From the NCBI GenBank assembly GCA_016794525.1, contig JAEUJY010000119.1:1-39953 (forward strand): a DNA stretch of 39,953 nucleotides, read 5' to 3'. Position 1 is the stretch's first letter. Each line of letters begins with the position of its first letter. Positions 36,868 to 39,953 of the stretch are shown here, piece by piece. The notes beneath the pieces were generated by a model. It did no database searches and was not told the origin of the DNA. It saw only the letters and a program-made list of their open reading frames with translations. Origin of the DNA: Myxococcales bacterium (GTDB taxonomy: Bacteria; Myxococcota_A; Polyangia; Haliangiales; Haliangiaceae). A program made the position numbers and the translations under genes.

Positions 36868-37205
36868 GGTGACCTAGAGCTACCACGGAACCACGCGGCC
36901 TCGATCGCCGGCGCCGCGACGCCCGCGCGCCGTGCCAACGCTGGCGACGGTTCGCCACCAGACCATCCGCGCCGGCTCAGACATTCTCGGTTGACCGGCG
37001 CCGGGTGAAGCGGCGCGCCCGTCGACCGCGGCGGGGTGAACCCGCGCGTCGCGATCGCCAACTATTTTCGTCGACCCGAAAGCGAGGCGTGACGGCCACC
37101 TCGCTGCTCCTCGACGCGCGCGCACGTCATCGACCTCACGCTGCCGATCGCTGTAGGTCCAACGCGCTCTTGCGAGGCGCGTGCGCGCGCTGCGAGCTTG
37201 CGAAC
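36868..37205. other. Divergent intergenic region, no gene seen
   Basis: This 338-base stretch separates the mtnP operon (minus) and the solute-binding-protein gene (plus). It has the only AT-richer patch for many kb (about 37060-37085, ACTATTTTCG and CCCGAAAGCG, with TTTCG and CGAAA arms around 6 bases). A repeated GGGTGAA lies at 37004 and 37034. The region probably holds both promoters. I cannot point to definite -35/-10 boxes, a riboswitch or a small ORF. Confidence 0.55.
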
Positions 37206-38735
37206 ATGCGAACGGTCTCACCGCAGCTCGTGACGTTGGTCGCGACGATCGCCGCGGCCTGCTCGACCACCTTCACGCCGCAGCCGTGCGCGATCGACGG
37301 CGACTGCGGCGACGGCCGCGTGTGCGAGCTCGTCGATCAGGCGCCGGCGTGCGTCGCCGCGGAGGACGCGCCGATCACGATCGGCCAGAGCGCGCCGTTC
37401 ACCGGCGGCAACCAGGCGCTCGGCGTCGGCATGCGCCAGGGCATCGCGCTCGCGCTCGACGAGGCCAACGCCGCGGGCGGCGTCCGTGGCCGGCCGATCC
37501 GGCTGGTGTTCAAGGACGACGGCTACGACCCGCTGCAGGCCGAGGCCAACGCGCGCACGCTGGTCGACGCCCGCCCCGGCCCGCCGACGCCGGCCTGCCC
37601 CAGCACCGCGACGCCGGTGTCCAACGGCGCGGTGCCGCCGGCGCTGGTGCCGGTGTCGACCACCGGGCTGGTGCGCGGCGACGACGCGGTGCTGGCGCTG
37701 GTCGGCAGCGTCGGCACGCCGACGATGGTGCGCGCCGCGCCGGTCGCGATCGAGACCGGCACGATCTACTTCGGCGCGTTCACCGGCGCGGCCTCGCTCT
37801 TGCGCGACGACAGCGCCGGGCCGTGCAAGCGCTTCGTCTTCAACGTCCGCGCCAGCTACGCGCAGGAGGCCCACGCCACCGTCGAGTACTTCCTCAACCG
37901 CGGCCTGACCGACTACCGCCGGCTGATCTCGTTCGACCAGAACGACACGTTCGGCAACGCCGGCTACACCGGCCTGGTGGCGGCGTGGCTCGACGAGCGC
38001 GGCGCGTTCCCGCCCGGGGCCGATCCGACGACGCCGATCGCGCGCTTCCGCTACGCGCGCAACGACGTCGACAGCGTGCCGGCGCAGGCGGTCGCGGCCG
38101 AGGCGTACCTGGCCGATCTGCTCACCGCGACGCCCACCGGCACGCTGCGGGTCGGCGTGATGCTGACCGCGACGTACGGCCCGGCCGCCGCGTTCATCGA
38201 GCACGTGCGGCGCTGGCAGTTCGACGGGCAGCAGGCCACGCTGGGCAAGGCCACCCGCCTCGAGCTGTACTTCTCGACGGTGTCGTTCGTCGGGCCCGAC
38301 GCGCTGGCCGCCGCGCTGGTCGACGCCGGCACCGTCGCGACGCCGGGCGGCCCGATGCCGTTCACGCAGGGCGTCGCGGTCTCGCAGGTGGTGCCCAACT
38401 ACCAGAGCGACCTCGGCGACGGCGTCGCCGCGTACCAGGCCGCGGTCGCGGCCGCCGGCGAGGCGCCCGGGTTCACCTCGCTCGAGGGCTACCTGGCGAC
38501 CCGGGTGTTCGTCGCCGGGCTCTTGCACCACCAGGGCCCGTTCACGCCGACCGGCCTGATCGACGCCTTCGAGACCTTGCCCGACCTCGGGCTCGGGCTC
38601 GGCGCCAACGCCGGCTTCGCCCGCGATCGCCACCAGTACCTGCAGTCGGTGTGGGGCACCACGATCGGCGCCGACGGCCGGTTCGCCAACCTCTACTACT
38701 GGACGGTCGGCAGCCCGATCCAGTTCTTCCAGTGA
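37206..38735 (+). CDS. Lipoprotein of the branched-chain-amino-acid-type solute-binding family
   Basis: The product has 509 residues from ATG 37206. The lipoprotein signal MRTVSPQLVTLVATIAAAC has Cys19. A short Cys-rich segment follows (CAIDGDCGDGRVCELVDQAPAC), probably disulfide-bonded and unusual for this family. The periplasmic-binding fold (Peripla_BP_6 type) starts with ITIGQSAPFTGGNQALGVGM and continues RQGIALALDEANAAGGVRGR, PIRLVFKDDGYDPLQAEANAR, FVFNVRASYAQEAHATVEYF and DQNDTFGNAGYTGLVAAWL. No ABC permease or ATPase gene is adjacent. The next gene is a Ser/Thr kinase whose start overlaps this stop, so the protein may act as a sensor rather than as part of a transporter. The ligand is unknown. 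Confidence 0.88.
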   Translation: MRTVSPQLVTLVATIAAACSTTFTPQPCAIDGDCGDGRVCELVDQAPACVAAEDAPITIGQSAPFTGGNQALGVGMRQGIALALDEANAAGGVRGRPIRLVFKDDGYDPLQAEANARTLVDARPGPPTPACPSTATPVSNGAVPPALVPVSTTGLVRGDDAVLALVGSVGTPTMVRAAPVAIETGTIYFGAFTGAASLLRDDSAGPCKRFVFNVRASYAQEAHATVEYFLNRGLTDYRRLISFDQNDTFGNAGYTGLVAAWLDERGAFPPGADPTTPIARFRYARNDVDSVPAQAVAAEAYLADLLTATPTGTLRVGVMLTATYGPAAAFIEHVRRWQFDGQQATLGKATRLELYFSTVSFVGPDALAAALVDAGTVATPGGPMPFTQGVAVSQVVPNYQSDLGDGVAAYQAAVAAAGEAPGFTSLEGYLATRVFVAGLLHHQGPFTPTGLIDAFETLPDLGLGLGANAGFARDRHQYLQSVWGTTIGADGRFANLYYWTVGSPIQFFQ

Positions 38736-38737
38736 CC

Positions 38738-39953
38738 ATGACCGCCCCAGCCCCCGCGGATCTCGCCGGCGTGCGCGTCGGCCGCTACCTCCTCCACCAG
38801 CCCATCGCCCAGGGCGGGATGGCGACGATCCACCTCGCGCGCCTGACCGGCGACGAGGGCTTCACCCGCATCGTCGCCGCCAAGCGCCTGCGTCCGGAGT
38901 ACGCCCACGACGCCGAGTTCGTGACGATGTTCCTCGACGAGGCCCGGGTCGCGTCGAAGATCCACCACGCCAACGTCGTGCCGGTGCTCGACGTGATCAG
39001 CGCCGGCGGCGAGGTGATCCTGGTGCAGGAGTACGTCCACGGCGTCGCGCTCGACAAGCTGTGCCAGCTGGCGCGGGCGCGCGGCGTGACGGTGCCGGTG
39101 CCGATCGCGGTGACGATCGCGACCCACGTGCTGGCCGGCCTGGGCGCCGCCCACGCCACCACCGACGAGCTCGGCGCGCCGCTGGCGGTGATCCACCGCG
39201 ACGTGTCGCCGCACAACATCATGATCGCCAGCGACGGCACGGCGCGACTCCTCGACTTCGGCATCGCCAAGGCCTCGGTCGCCGCCCACGTCACGCGCGA
39301 GAACTCGTTCAAGGGCAAGATCGCCTACTCGGCGCCCGAGCAGCTGCAGGGCGGCGCCACCCAGGCCAGCGACCTGTTCGCGTTCGGCGTCGTGCTGTGG
39401 GAGCTGCTCGCCGGCGTGCGCATGCACCAGGGCGCGTCCGGCGAGCGCGAGATCGTCGGGCGGATCATGTCGGGCACGCTGCCGCGGCTGGCGGTGGCGG
39501 TCGCCCAGGCCGACCCGTCGCGGCGCGCCGCGGTGCTGGCGGTGGCCTCGGTGGTCGAGCGCAGCCTCGCGGTCGAGCCCGCCGATCGCTGGCCCGACGC
39601 CGCGACGATGGCCCGGGCGCTGACCGATCGCGTGACGCCGGCCAGCACCACCGAGGTCGCGGCGTGGCTGCGCGAGCTCGGCCGCGAGCTGCTCGAGCAG
39701 CGCGAGCAGCGGCTGGCCGCCGACGAGGTGAGCTGGCGGCGCACGCTGACCCCGACCCGGGCGCGGCGGGTGTCGGAGCCCGACGTCGAGATCACCCGCG
39801 ATCCCGGGCACGACACCCGCGTGCGCCGGACCCGCCGCGCGGCGCTGGCGGCGGCGGCGGTCGCGATCGCCTGCGGCGCCGCGATCGCGTGGCTGTGGCC
39901 GCGGCCCGCCGCGCCGACGACGCCCGCCCCGACGACGCCTGCCGCGATCGCCC
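38738..39953 (+). CDS. Hanks-type Ser/Thr protein kinase, C-terminus cut off by the window edge
   Basis: The frame is open from ATG 38738 to the end of the window (405 residues seen, no stop). An in-frame GTG at 38732 overlaps the previous stop as GTGA and is a fair alternative start. Kinase motifs: IAQGGMATIHLARL glycine loop, Lys49 (AAKRL), HRDVSPHN with His153, LLDFGIAK (DFG) and KGKIAYSAPEQLQGG. The HRDLK lysine is Ser157 here, a change seen in many myxobacterial kinases; catalysis may still occur. After the domain come a helical part (AAWLRELGRELLEQREQRLA), a basic stretch, and one membrane span (AALAAAAVAIACGAAIAWLW, residues about 367-387), then a Pro/Thr-rich start to the extracytoplasmic part. 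The upstream solute-binding lipoprotein is a candidate ligand sensor for it. Confidence 0.88.
   Translation, partial: MTAPAPADLAGVRVGRYLLHQPIAQGGMATIHLARLTGDEGFTRIVAAKRLRPEYAHDAEFVTMFLDEARVASKIHHANVVPVLDVISAGGEVILVQEYVHGVALDKLCQLARARGVTVPVPIAVTIATHVLAGLGAAHATTDELGAPLAVIHRDVSPHNIMIASDGTARLLDFGIAKASVAAHVTRENSFKGKIAYSAPEQLQGGATQASDLFAFGVVLWELLAGVRMHQGASGEREIVGRIMSGTLPRLAVAVAQADPSRRAAVLAVASVVERSLAVEPADRWPDAATMARALTDRVTPASTTEVAAWLRELGRELLEQREQRLAADEVSWRRTLTPTRARRVSEPDVEITRDPGHDTRVRRTRRAALAAAAVAIACGAAIAWLWPRPAAPTTPAPTTPAAIA

Overview
The window is very GC-rich and almost fully coding. The gene content points to a myxobacterium (Myxococcota), most like the Haliangium/Kofleria/Polyangium side of the phylum. 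The signs are Myxococcus-type disulfide repeats (DUF4215) and thrombospondin type 3 repeats on a protein with a MYXO-CTERM-like tail, AgmX/PglI-type C-terminal domains, many lipoproteins, three Hanks-type Ser/Thr kinases, a hybrid histidine kinase and a sigma-54 activator. I see no rRNA, tRNA, CRISPR array, IS element or phage gene. Nothing in base composition suggests recent transfer. No taxon can be fixed from sequence alone.

Layout. 1-1247 (-): Ser/Thr kinase, cut by the window start. 1384-3329 (+): a beta-propeller-like lipoprotein and a small PH/GRAM-like protein. 3380-3492: a large hexamer-repeat hairpin. 3505-5517 (-): a lipoprotein with the domain order of alpha-glucan water dikinase. 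5630-10242 (+): a large repeat-built surface protein coupled to an OmpA-family porin. 13672-10243 (-): a three-gene operon (exported protein, glycosidase-like lipoprotein, HNH nuclease). 14403-13864 (-): YkvA/DUF1232 protein. 14471-15415 (+): malate dehydrogenase. 18146-15555 (-): hybrid histidine kinase. 19454-18234 (-): NADP isocitrate dehydrogenase. 19584-22693 (+): two tandem paralogous lipoproteins with AgmX/PglI-type tails. 22731-24604: VOC protein (+), Cys-rich lipoprotein (-), AraC regulator (+). 26332-24635 (-): sigma-54 activator, preceded by a small lipoprotein (27042-26395). 29440-27223 (-): VIT-type metal transporter and a Ser/Thr kinase. 29536-30741 (+): Lnb/DUF4105 membrane protein. 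32301-30755 (-): class II glutamine amidotransferase and an epoxide-hydrolase-like enzyme. 33586-32357 (-): exported protein. 36867-33713 (-): mtnP-apt-mtnA-aldolase. 37206-39953 (+): solute-binding lipoprotein and a Ser/Thr kinase, cut by the window end.

How the genes fit together. The clearest pathway is the methylthioadenosine salvage operon. MtnP releases adenine, which Apt recycles to AMP. MtnA isomerises methylthioribose-1-phosphate. The last gene is a fuculose-phosphate-aldolase-type class II aldolase, which suggests cleavage to DHAP plus methylthioacetaldehyde (the DHAP shunt) rather than full methionine salvage. Other notable units are the secreted water-dikinase-like lipoprotein, the solute-binding-protein/kinase pair, the TSP3-protein/OmpA pair and the duplicated AgmX/PglI-tail lipoproteins. 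Two general traits recur: 4-base stop/start overlaps (GTGA or ATGA) inside operons, and CCCGTG/GGGCAC hexamer arrays next to gene 3' ends.
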